From the IMG/VR virus record IMGVR_UViG_3300034104_001211, positions 1-29,647 of that record: a stretch of 29,647 nucleotides of DNA, one strand, 5' to 3'. The position numbers and the translations under genes are program-made. How positions within the stretch are numbered: position 1 is the stretch's first letter; every line of letters begins with the position of its first letter. Below, piece by piece: positions 13,473-19,741 of this stretch. Under the pieces are notes generated by a model, which had not been told where the DNA came from, did no database searches, and was given only the letters and a program-made list of their open reading frames with translations. The DNA comes from a virus.

Positions 13473-13989
13473 TCATGCACCAGCTGACTTTAGTCATACA
13501 AAAACTTTAGTCCAATTATCAAAAGAATTAGGAGTAGAAAAGATTTATTCCGGAGTAGCTGCTCAATTAAGCAACTTTTTAAACTACATAGGTTGCGAAT
13601 GGAATAATGCTCAAAAGCAAGATGTTGTTGAGCTTATTTGCAATAACTATGCTAATTTAACTGCAGAGCAATGGAAGCTATTTTATGTTAAGGCTAAAAC
13701 CGGTACTTTTGGAGATATATACGGAAAATTAAGTCCAATTGCATTTATGAAATGGGTTAATACTTATGCAGCCGAGTGCGATTATGCAAACGAGCAGTTT
13801 AAGATACAAAAGGATAGACAAATAAATGAAGTAAGCGAAGAGATACCGGTTATAGACGGTTATTTTGATAAGCTAATAGAATGTATAAACCAAGTAGCAA
13901 ACAAGCCAGAAACAGACAATAAAACGCAAAGAATAGCAGAAAAACGAGCTGAATGGGAAAAAACTTTTTCTAATTACTTTAAAAAATAA
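13408..13989 (+). CDS. Replication-associated protein (possible helicase-loader type)
   Basis: This 193-residue protein overlaps the initiator gene by 65 nt and starts in the CAACTATG context. The N-terminal 30 residues are a disordered Lys/Ser linker. The helical core contains NLTAEQWKLFYVKAKTGTFG, then IYGKLSPIAFMKWVNTY, which I recall from a conserved protein (DUF6633-like) in Bacteroidota mobile elements. A charged C-terminal helix ends it. Placement directly after the initiator suggests helicase loading or another replication function. That is inference. Confidence 0.6.
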   Translation: MEQNKKDKELSLTKKPQSISVNHAPADFSHTKTLVQLSKELGVEKIYSGVAAQLSNFLNYIGCEWNNAQKQDVVELICNNYANLTAEQWKLFYVKAKTGTFGDIYGKLSPIAFMKWVNTYAAECDYANEQFKIQKDRQINEVSEEIPVIDGYFDKLIECINQVANKPETDNKTQRIAEKRAEWEKTFSNYFKK

Positions 13990-13998
13990 AAATCAACT

Positions 13999-14397
13999 AT
14001 GAAACAAACAAATTTATTCGGTGCTGAATTTGCACCTAAAGAAGAAGAACAAAAGTACTCTTCTAAAATTGAAGCTCCTATTTATGAGCCAAAGAATTTA
14101 AAACCACATATTTTTGAACTTGTAGATAAGTCAAAAACTCAAAGGTTAATTAGAGAAATAGATGCTTCTAATTTACCTATTGATGAAAAGTTATTTTTAA
14201 TTGATGCGGCAAAAAGGCATCTTGTATTTAATTATGAGAAAATAGCTGACTATTATGCACATTCAAGCAAAGAAATGCAACATTTCATGGAGCGATCTGC
14301 ACTCGTAATAATAGATTTTGATAAAGCGATACAGTATGGCTATGTTAAACTATGTGATGAAATTAAAAAACAATTTCTTGAGGAATATGGAGAATAA
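13999..14397 (+). CDS. Conserved phage protein coupled to the glycosyltransferase
   Basis: This 132-residue protein has a disordered N-terminus (to about residue 35) and a helical core: TQRLIREIDASNLPIDEKLF, AAKRHLVFNYEKIADYYAHS and SALVIIDFDKAIQYGYVKL. I recall the YEKIADYYAHSSKEMQ pattern in phage proteins encoded near DNA-modification genes, though its function is not known to me. The gene overlaps the glycosyltransferase start by 11 nt, implying coupled translation and perhaps a shared process. Confidence 0.6.
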   Translation: MKQTNLFGAEFAPKEEEQKYSSKIEAPIYEPKNLKPHIFELVDKSKTQRLIREIDASNLPIDEKLFLIDAAKRHLVFNYEKIADYYAHSSKEMQHFMERSALVIIDFDKAIQYGYVKLCDEIKKQFLEEYGE

Positions 14398-15238
14398 TTT
14401 TGCAGTGTTTATACTAACACATGGGAGGCCAGATAATGTAAAAACATTTAATACATTAAAAAAATGTGGTTATACTGGTAAGATTTATTTTATTGTAGAC
14501 AATGAAGATAAATCTATTGAAAAATATATATCTAATTTTGGAGAAGATAATGTTAAGGTATTTGATAAAAAAGAAATGGCTGATAGTATTGATGAGGGTA
14601 ATAACTTTGATAATAGAAAGGTTATTATTCATGCAAGAAATGCTTGTTTTAAAATAGCTAAAGAATTAGATATTAAATATTTTATACAATTTGATGATGA
14701 CTATACTTCTTTTGATTATAGATTATATATTAATGATGCAGCTAAAGTAGTCCCTATTAAGAATTTTGATAATTATATTGTAAAAATGATAGAGTATTAT
14801 AAAAGTTCTAATTTTAAATCAATAGCTTTAGCTCAAGGCGGTGATTTTATAGGTGGTTTAGACAATGGAAAAGGATTATATAGATTTAGTAAAAGAAAAT
14901 GTATGAATTCTTTTTTATGCTCTACAGATAGAGAATTTCAATTTGTAGGATCTATAAATGAAGATGTTAATACTTATACTTCATACGGTAGTAAAGGTTA
15001 TTTATTCTTAACTATTCCTTTTGTTTCACTTACTCAAACTGCAACTCAAAGTAATAAAGGTGGAATGACTGATGAATATGCCTTAACTGGAACTTATGTA
15101 AAATCTTTTCATTCTGTATTAATGCACCCGTCTGGAGTTAAAGTTTCTATGATGAATAGCAACCACCCAAGACTGCATCATCAAATTAAATGGATAAATA
15201 CAGTTCCTTGCATTTTAGATGATAAATATAAAAAATAA
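14387..15238 (+). CDS. TET-associated glycosyltransferase-like protein (TAGT/GREB1-type)
   Basis: This 283-residue protein starts at ATG 14387. An upstream in-frame ATG at 14318 would only add sequence overlapping the previous gene. It has a GT-A fold pattern: FAVFILTHGRPDNV (5-18), IYFIVDNED (33-41), NFDNRKVIIHARNACF (73-88) and a metal/nucleotide-sugar DDD motif at 103-105 (FIQFDDDYTSF). Late motifs include GSINEDVNTYT and NHPRLHHQIKW. This matches the TET-associated glycosyltransferases that add sugars to hydroxylated bases in phage DNA. No TET/JBP dioxygenase or hydroxymethylpyrimidine synthase is visible, so the acceptor is unknown. By eye the gene is more AT-rich than its neighbours, suggesting recent acquisition. 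Confidence 0.75.
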   Translation: MENNFAVFILTHGRPDNVKTFNTLKKCGYTGKIYFIVDNEDKSIEKYISNFGEDNVKVFDKKEMADSIDEGNNFDNRKVIIHARNACFKIAKELDIKYFIQFDDDYTSFDYRLYINDAAKVVPIKNFDNYIVKMIEYYKSSNFKSIALAQGGDFIGGLDNGKGLYRFSKRKCMNSFLCSTDREFQFVGSINEDVNTYTSYGSKGYLFLTIPFVSLTQTATQSNKGGMTDEYALTGTYVKSFHSVLMHPSGVKVSMMNSNHPRLHHQIKWINTVPCILDDKYKK

Positions 15239-15576
15239 TGAGTGAGCATAAACTTCAAGTAAATTGTATAAATTGGTTTAAACTTCAATATCCGAGAGAG
15301 CTTATATATAGTATCCCGAACGGAGGTTTTCGCCATTTTAGTACTGCTAAACGATTAAAAGCAGAGGGAGTAGTAAGTGGAATTCCAGATTTATTTATTC
15401 CTACTCCAATGGGCGAATATCATGGACTTTATATTGAAATGAAATACGGATATAATAAACCAAGCGAAGCTCAAAAGAAAATAATGGCTTATCTAACTAA
15501 TAAAGGCTACTTGTGTGCGGTATGCTGGAGTTTAGATGAATTTATGCAAACTATTAACAATTATTATAAATTGTGA
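15238..15576 (+). CDS. VRR-NUC domain nuclease
   Basis: This 112-residue protein is a minimal VRR-NUC (PD-(D/E)xK superfamily) nuclease: SIPNGGFRH, GVVSGIPDLFIP with Asp51, and GLYIEMKYG with Glu67 and Lys69, then PSEAQKKIMAYL. It is the size of stand-alone phage members, which cut branched or flapped DNA and may resolve replication intermediates. The ATG shares a base with the glycosyltransferase TAA. Confidence 0.88.
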   Translation: MSEHKLQVNCINWFKLQYPRELIYSIPNGGFRHFSTAKRLKAEGVVSGIPDLFIPTPMGEYHGLYIEMKYGYNKPSEAQKKIMAYLTNKGYLCAVCWSLDEFMQTINNYYKL

Positions 15577-15629
15577 ATAAAAAACCTAATAAAATAATTT
15601 AAATTAACAAAAATTCTTAATTTTACACT

Positions 15630-15974
15630 ATGGCAGCGAAAACAACAGATGCTTTTTACTTTGCAAAGGCTTTACTTTATGCTAAATTGAGTAGAGATTA
15701 CTTTGATTTTATAATTACAGAAACCGGAGCAACTTACGGAGCTAAACAAACTTTAAAAGGTTATACCGGTAGATTGGATTGGATTAATAGAGATTTGCTT
15801 ATGAAAATAACTCATGAAGATTTTAAAAAAATGTATGAGATTGATTTAGCAAATGCCGGAGCTATTGATAGTATGGCTAACAACTATGTAATTCTAAACG
15901 AAGAGAACAGAGCAAAACTTGAGGAATATTCCGAACAACTAATAAAAGAACAAAAAAATGTCAGCACTAATTAA
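15630..15974 (+). CDS. Hypothetical protein (114 aa)
   Basis: It follows a 53-nt AT-rich gap (15577-15629) in which I see no clear promoter (TAATTTTA at 15618 only partly fits the -7 motif). The start context is ACACTATG. The protein is helical and aromatic (DAFYFAKALLYAKLSRDYFD, then YTGRLDWINRDLLMKI). No motif recognised. Its end overlaps the SSB-like gene by 17 nt, suggesting a role in DNA replication or repair, by context only. Confidence 0.65.
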   Translation: MAAKTTDAFYFAKALLYAKLSRDYFDFIITETGATYGAKQTLKGYTGRLDWINRDLLMKITHEDFKKMYEIDLANAGAIDSMANNYVILNEENRAKLEEYSEQLIKEQKNVSTN

Positions 15975-16191
15975 TTTCAGCCTAAAACAAGAAGATGGTA
16001 CTTATAAGTACTATACTGCATCAATTAATGATGAATTAGATAAATATGGCAATAATGTTGCTATAAGTTTACAACAAACAAAAGAGCAAAGAGAAGCTAA
16101 AGAAAAAAGGGTTTATGTGGGCAATGGCAAGGTAGCTTGGACAAATGGCAAAATAGAGGTTGCAACTAAAAAAGAAGATTTACCTTTCTAA
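15958..16191 (+). CDS. Small SSB-like protein
   Basis: This 77-residue protein looks like a reduced OB fold: beta strands at 4-25 (LINFSLKQEDGTYKYYTASI), NNVAISLQQ, and RVYVGNGKVAW near 50-60. It ends in EDLPF, the acidic-hydrophobic tip by which bacterial SSBs (DDIPF) recruit replication and repair enzymes. It is far shorter than cellular SSB (about 110-180 residues). A ssDNA-binding role fits the neighbouring nuclease and recombination genes. The call rests on the tail and strand pattern. Confidence 0.6.
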   Translation: MSALINFSLKQEDGTYKYYTASINDELDKYGNNVAISLQQTKEQREAKEKRVYVGNGKVAWTNGKIEVATKKEDLPF

Positions 16192-16499
16192 TGAATAAGC
16201 AAGAACAACTACAATTTGCAAGAGATATATTCAAGGATATATTAGACCTTTTAGAAAGCAAAGGCGATGACTATGCAAATGAAGATAGATTAAGCAATTT
16301 TAAGGAAACTGGAATGTTATGTGGTACTACTGCATTCCAGGTTTGTCTTAATCAAATAGGAATTAAAATATCAAGAATTGTCAATTTAATTGGCAAAGAG
16401 GCAAGAAACGAGAGTATGAGAGATAGCTTACAAGACCTTATAACATATTCTTTAATTTTGTCAATGATCCACGAAGATGAGGCAGCAGATAATAACTGA
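16191..16499 (+). CDS. DUF1599 / MazG-like protein (nucleotide-modification associated)
   Basis: This 102-residue all-helical protein contains LLESKGDDYANEDRLSNFKE, then IKISRIVNLIGKEA and SLQDLITYSLILSMI. That order of KGxDY, NFK, KxxR and DLxxY matches the DUF1599/Nmad1 and MazG-like NTP-pyrophosphohydrolase families as I recall them. Such proteins occur in phages that alter their DNA bases or nucleotide pools. The ATG shares a base with the SSB-like stop. A few metal-binding acidic residues are present, but activity cannot be judged. Confidence 0.55.
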   Translation: MNKQEQLQFARDIFKDILDLLESKGDDYANEDRLSNFKETGMLCGTTAFQVCLNQIGIKISRIVNLIGKEARNESMRDSLQDLITYSLILSMIHEDEAADNN

Positions 16500-17115
16500 C
16501 CTTTATAATTCAAGAGAATTAAAAGACGTAATCTCTAAAATGCAGCCGGAGCATTTACGAGATGAATTGCTATCCGAAGTAATGTTAGTAGTATGTAATC
16601 TTCCAGAAGAGAGATTATTCCAAATGAATAATGATGGGTATCTCAAATTCTACGTTATTCGCACCATTTTAAACATGATTAAGTCCAATGACAGTACATT
16701 CCATAATAAATTTAGAAAAGTTTATGAGGAAGTACCTAATATAGTAGAAACTCCAAGTGATTTTGAGATAATGGAGGCAAAGTTTGAAAAGGTGGAGGAA
16801 TTTCACGATAAACTACCATTCTACGAGAACAACCTACTTAAATACTATTTAAAATATAATTGCAAGGCTAAAAAGTTAAGCAACGATACCGGCATACCGG
16901 TACGAAGTATTTATGAAACTATCTCTAAAATCAAAAGAAAAGCTAAAATGAGCGACTTATTTAACGAGAAAATCAAATTCACTATTGAGTGTGAAATAGA
17001 TGTTCCTAAAGAATGGGATATTGACCAAATACTTGATGAGCTGGATAAGGTATTTAAAAAGGTGCAAGAAAATAAAGAAAATAAATTTACCCCTATATGC
17101 TACAAAATATCATAG
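16477..17115 (+). CDS. Phage-encoded sigma factor-like protein
   Basis: This 212-residue protein has a sigma-70-like layout. A region-2-like helical part (about 1-90) contains HLRDELLSEVMLVVCNLPEE, then YLKFYVIRTILNMIKSND and FHNKFRKVYEE. A region-4-like helix-turn-helix lies near 128-155 (AKKLSNDTGIPVRSIYETIS, then KIKRKAK). A charged extension follows. Similar short sigma-like proteins occur in many Bacteroidota phages and are thought to direct host RNA polymerase to phage promoters. It is the last DNA-metabolism gene before the packaging and virion genes, fitting a middle/late switch. It overlaps the upstream gene by 23 nt. Confidence 0.7.
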   Translation: MRQQIITDLYNSRELKDVISKMQPEHLRDELLSEVMLVVCNLPEERLFQMNNDGYLKFYVIRTILNMIKSNDSTFHNKFRKVYEEVPNIVETPSDFEIMEAKFEKVEEFHDKLPFYENNLLKYYLKYNCKAKKLSNDTGIPVRSIYETISKIKRKAKMSDLFNEKIKFTIECEIDVPKEWDIDQILDELDKVFKKVQENKENKFTPICYKIS

Positions 17116-17330
17116 CAACTTTGATTGTAATGGTAGTATGGTTTGAAATCTACCAAGTCCCAAGCTGGAATAAGTATTTAAAAAAGAAGCCATTTGGTTG
17201 CGAATATTGTCTGCCGGTGTATGCTTATTTAATAATTTCACTTTTGCCTATTTATATTAAAGAGATTATTATAGGTGCATTCCTTTCAGTAATCTTATTT
17301 CAATTAATCATAAAATTTATAAGAAAATGA
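17097..17330 (+). CDS. Small membrane protein with CxxC motif
   Basis: This 77-residue protein has a hydrophobic N-terminal helix (about 2-18, IIATLIVMVVWFEIY) and one or two C-terminal helices (about 41-74). A short loop carries KKPFGCEYCLPVYAYL, with a CxxC pair that could bind metal or be redox active. I recall similar KPFxCxxCLPF loops in phage membrane proteins of unknown function. It overlaps the sigma-like gene by 19 nt and the next gene by 4 nt. Confidence 0.65.
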   Translation: MLQNIIATLIVMVVWFEIYQVPSWNKYLKKKPFGCEYCLPVYAYLIISLLPIYIKEIIIGAFLSVILFQLIIKFIRK

Positions 17331-17638
17331 CACAAGAAGAATTAGATTTTTTATTTGTTACCCAATTAGATAACTCAATCAGTATTCAGTATGAAGTATT
17401 GAGAAACCTAACTCAACCAGTATTTGAGCAGTATAAAGCAATCCATAATAAGTATATCTATGAAAGCAATGATAGAAACAACTGTGGAAGCTGCGTTTTT
17501 GAACTTGTAAACCGAGTATATAAATATGCAAATAAATATAAAGAAAGCCTTAAAGTCGCTCAACAACCGAGTGAAGCACATAATCAAGACAGTGCGAATG
17601 GTAAGAAATCTAAAAAGAAAATAGAGAGTGAAAAATAG
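17327..17638 (+). CDS. Hypothetical protein (103 aa)
   Basis: It overlaps the upstream membrane-protein gene by 4 nt (ATGA). Residues 1-70 are helical (EELDFLFVTQLDNSISIQYE, NNCGSCVFELVNRVYKYANK) with a CxxC. Residues 75-103 are a disordered Ser/Lys tail (NGKKSKKKIESEK). No family recognised. The basic tail may contact DNA. Confidence 0.65.
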   Translation: MTQEELDFLFVTQLDNSISIQYEVLRNLTQPVFEQYKAIHNKYIYESNDRNNCGSCVFELVNRVYKYANKYKESLKVAQQPSEAHNQDSANGKKSKKKIESEK

Positions 17639-17786
17639 TAGATTTGCAAAATATTTAAAAAAGTATAAAAACTCAATTTGTCCAATAAAATATTATATGG
17701 ATAAAAAAGGAGATTTTTATATAGAATTTAAAGAAAAAGATATTAAGCAATTATTTGATAAATATAAGATTTATGCCAATATATAA
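17628..17786 (+). CDS. Small basic hypothetical protein (52 aa, GTG start)
   Basis: GTG 17628 lies within the end of the previous gene, and the TAA at 17784-17786 overlaps the start of the HAD gene. The protein (KYLKKYKNSICPIKYYMDKK, then FYIEFKEKDIKQLFDKY) has alternating beta and helical character and a high Lys content. It fills an otherwise empty 116-nt stretch with overlaps on both sides, which favours a real gene. Function unknown. Confidence 0.5.
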   Translation: MKNSRFAKYLKKYKNSICPIKYYMDKKGDFYIEFKEKDIKQLFDKYKIYANI

Positions 17787-18201
17787 ATGTTCAAATGGTA
17801 AATACCGAATAGGTAACGGATCTTGTATTTATGACACGAAAGGTAAAGCGGAAAAGGTATATCGTGCAATCTTGGCTCAAGGAGAATTTGCAACTAAAAT
17901 AGTAAGTTTTGATTTTGATGATACTTTAAGTACTGCTAAAGGTCAAGAGAAAGCAAAGCAATTATTAGCAGAGAATTACCGAGTGTTAATTATTACTGCA
18001 AGACAAAGTAAGGATAGTAAAGAAGTTTATGATGTGGCTGATAAGTTAGGTATAAGAAGAAGTGATATTTACTTTACAAACGGAAAAAACAAGTGGGAAA
18101 CAGTTAAAAGATTAGGTGTTGCAATCCATTACGATAACAACCAGGAGCAAGTAGATTTAATAAACAAAATGACTAAAACAGAGGGTAAACTATTCAAATG
18201 A
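17773..18201 (+). CDS. HAD-family phosphatase with N-terminal Cys motif
   Basis: This 142-residue protein starts at ATG 17773. An in-frame TTG at 17755 is less likely. Residues 44-142 are a compact HAD phosphatase: nucleophile motif DFDDT (D47, D49, T51), motif II Thr75 in LIITARQ, a Lys in NGKNKWETVK and a late acidic motif in AIHYDNN. This cap-less form resembles polynucleotide 3'-phosphatases and 5'-nucleotidases. Residues 1-38 are a separate segment (MPIYKCSNGKYRIGNGSCIY, then KAEKVYRAIL) that I recall as a short N-terminal module in other phage proteins. It overlaps the ParB-like gene by 4 nt. Confidence 0.75.
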   Translation: MPIYKCSNGKYRIGNGSCIYDTKGKAEKVYRAILAQGEFATKIVSFDFDDTLSTAKGQEKAKQLLAENYRVLIITARQSKDSKEVYDVADKLGIRRSDIYFTNGKNKWETVKRLGVAIHYDNNQEQVDLINKMTKTEGKLFK

Positions 18202-18632
18202 TAAAATTATCAAGTTTAAAGCTCAATCCAGAAAATCCAAGAGTAGTAAGAAACGAGAATTTTAAGAAATTGGTTGAAAGCATAAGGACATTCCCTAAAA
18301 TGCTTGAGTTAAGACCTATAATTGTAGATGAAAATAACATAATAGTAGGTGGTAATCAAAGATATAGAGCTTTACTTGACTTAAATTACAAAGAAATAGA
18401 GGACGCTTGGGTTAAGAAAGCTACTGATTTTAATGCTAAAGAGCTAAAGGAGTTCTTAATTAGAGATAATATCAATGCTGGAGAGTGGGATTATGAGCAG
18501 TTAGCGAATGAATGGGACGCTATAGAGCTTCAAAATTGGGGACTTGATGTGCCTATTTGGAATGAAGATAAGGAAGAAGATAATACAAAAGGAACTGGAA
18601 CTATCTGCCCATCTTGTGGAGTGGAATTTTAA
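18198..18632 (+). CDS. ParB/Srx-fold nuclease-like protein
   Basis: This 144-residue protein contains the ParB N-terminal domain pattern: LSSLKLNPENPRV (4-16), NFKKLVESIRTFP (21-33), RPIIVDENNIIVGGNQRYRA (39-58) and later FLIRDNINAGEWDYEQLANE. GGNQRYRAL is the phosphate/nucleotide-binding loop (GGHRR in ParB). There is no HTH domain for plasmid partition. Stand-alone ParB-fold proteins in phages often accompany DNA modification or terminase modules. The end has a CPSC pair. The next genes are HNH and terminase. Confidence 0.78.
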   Translation: MIKLSSLKLNPENPRVVRNENFKKLVESIRTFPKMLELRPIIVDENNIIVGGNQRYRALLDLNYKEIEDAWVKKATDFNAKELKEFLIRDNINAGEWDYEQLANEWDAIELQNWGLDVPIWNEDKEEDNTKGTGTICPSCGVEF

Positions 18633-18633
18633 T

Positions 18634-18891
18634 ATGCAAAAACATACAAAACTATACCTTGATTACTTCGGATATGATACCGGATCATTCATACCTTGTG
18701 AAGTATGTGGCACAAAGGCTACTGATATTCACCATATTGATTGTAGGGGTATGGGTGGCACGAAAAAGGAAGATACCATAGAGAATTTACAAGCATTATG
18801 TAGAATTTGCCACATTCGCTACGGAGATAAAAAGAATTATAAGGACTTCTTAAAAGAAACACATAAAAAAGTAATAGAATATCATAAATAA
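18634..18891 (+). CDS. HNH endonuclease
   Basis: I chose ATG 18634, 85 residues; longer in-frame starts overlap the ParB-like gene by up to 89 nt. The HNH zinc-finger core is complete: CEVC (22-25), DIHHID (31-36) with catalytic His33/His34, Asn51 in IENLQALC, and CRICH (56-60). Small HNH enzymes next to terminase genes, such as HK97 gp74, stimulate cos cleavage or packaging. The position 850 nt before the large terminase fits that role. Confidence 0.87.
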   Translation: MQKHTKLYLDYFGYDTGSFIPCEVCGTKATDIHHIDCRGMGGTKKEDTIENLQALCRICHIRYGDKKNYKDFLKETHKKVIEYHK

Positions 18892-18893
18892 CT

Positions 18894-19082
18894 ATGGAAC
18901 AAACACCAGTAGAATTCTTACATTCATTCATGGAGCAAAATAGATACTTCATAGGTAATGATTTACTAATAGCATTCATAAAGGCTCAACAAATACATGA
19001 GCATCAAGTTAAAACTGCATACATTGAGAGTAATAGCTACCAATCTGCAGAGCAATACTTTAACGAAAAGTTTAATAGATAA
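18894..19082 (+). CDS. Small hypothetical protein (62 aa)
   Basis: It starts 2 nt after the HNH stop in an ATAACTATG context. The protein is helical (VEFLHSFMEQNRYFIGNDLL, then AFIKAQQIHEHQVKTAYIE) and ends SYQSAEQYFNEKFNR. I recall similar FMEQNxYFIGNDL proteins as short conserved genes between replication and packaging modules. No function known. Confidence 0.6.
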   Translation: MEQTPVEFLHSFMEQNRYFIGNDLLIAFIKAQQIHEHQVKTAYIESNSYQSAEQYFNEKFNR

Positions 19083-19102
19083 TTTAGAAACAAATAAGAG
19101 AA

Positions 19103-19492
19103 ATGGCTAACGAACAGAATTTAAGACCAGCTAAAAAAGGAGAGGTAAGAAATCCTAATGGCAGACCGAGAAAGTTTGTATCGGCTTTAAAAGAGCAAGG
19201 GTACAAAATGAGCGAGGTAAACGATGCTATCCAGGTGCTTATGTCTATGACTCTTGAAGAGTTAGCAGATACCTTTAAAAATCCAAATGCAACGATATTA
19301 GAAAAGACAGTAGCAAATGCTTTAAAGAAATCACTTGAGAAAGGCAGCTTATATTCTTTAGATACTTTAATGAGTAGGGTATATGGCAAACCTAAAGAAA
19401 CTGTAAGCCAAGAGGTAACTATTAATACTGTCAATGTTAAGGTAGTAGAAAGTGCAGTACCTTTAGCAAGTAGCGAAAATGAAATTAAATAA
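19103..19492 (+). CDS. Terminase small subunit-like protein
   Basis: This 129-residue protein has an N-terminal AKKGEVRNPNGRPRKFVSAL motif, which is the DUF5681-type DNA-binding start found before large terminases. A helical part follows (VNDAIQVLMSMTLEELADTF, ILEKTVANALKKSLEKGSLY) with DTLMSRVYGKPKE. The motif's GRPRK core resembles an AT-hook. Small terminases recognise the packaging site and feed DNA to the large subunit, whose gene begins 250 nt downstream after two tiny genes. Confidence 0.7.
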   Translation: MANEQNLRPAKKGEVRNPNGRPRKFVSALKEQGYKMSEVNDAIQVLMSMTLEELADTFKNPNATILEKTVANALKKSLEKGSLYSLDTLMSRVYGKPKETVSQEVTINTVNVKVVESAVPLASSENEIK

Positions 19493-19495
19493 ACT

Positions 19496-19591
19496 ATGGA
19501 AAACCTTATAATCGTGAGTTTAATGATGAATGTATTTTCTTTTTATGCAATTTACCTCCTTAAAAAAGAAGTTGATAAATTAAAACATTAA
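19496..19591 (+). CDS. Tiny membrane protein (31 aa)
   Basis: ATG 19496 (context AAACTATG) to TAA 19589-19591 encodes 31 residues with one membrane helix (about 3-22, NLIIVSLMMNVFSFYAIYLL) and a basic C-terminal tail. Start context and clean packing between genes support it. Function unknown. Confidence 0.5.
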   Translation: MENLIIVSLMMNVFSFYAIYLLKKEVDKLKH

Positions 19592-19600
19592 AAACAAAAT

Positions 19601-19741
19601 ATGGACAAGAAACAACGAGTTATTAAAGATGATATAGACAAAGTTAATACCTATCTAAATGAGGGTTGGTATATTGTCAGCATACACACAACAAATACTA
19701 CAACGATATTCTTACTTGAAAAGGATTTGACCTTAAAATAA
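19601..19741 (+). CDS. Small hypothetical protein (46 aa, DUF4177-like)
   Basis: ATG 19601 to TAA 19739-19741, whose last A is the A of the terminase ATG. The sequence (IDKVNTYLNEGWYIVSIHTT, then TIFLLEKD) has the helix-GW-strand-strand pattern of short DUF4177-like proteins. The TAATG junction suggests coupling to the large terminase gene. Function unknown. Confidence 0.55.
   Translation: MDKKQRVIKDDIDKVNTYLNEGWYIVSIHTTNTTTIFLLEKDLTLK

Noticed and set aside
15577-15629. Promoter before the 15630 gene
   Set aside because: TAATTTTA at 15618 only partly matches the -7 motif and no TTTG lies at a suitable distance upstream.
17616-17646. Promoter at TAGATTTG (17639-17646)
   Set aside because: The -7-like word fits TAnnTTTG but it lies inside coding sequence and no TTTG is found 17-23 nt upstream. 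Such words are common by chance in this AT-rich DNA.
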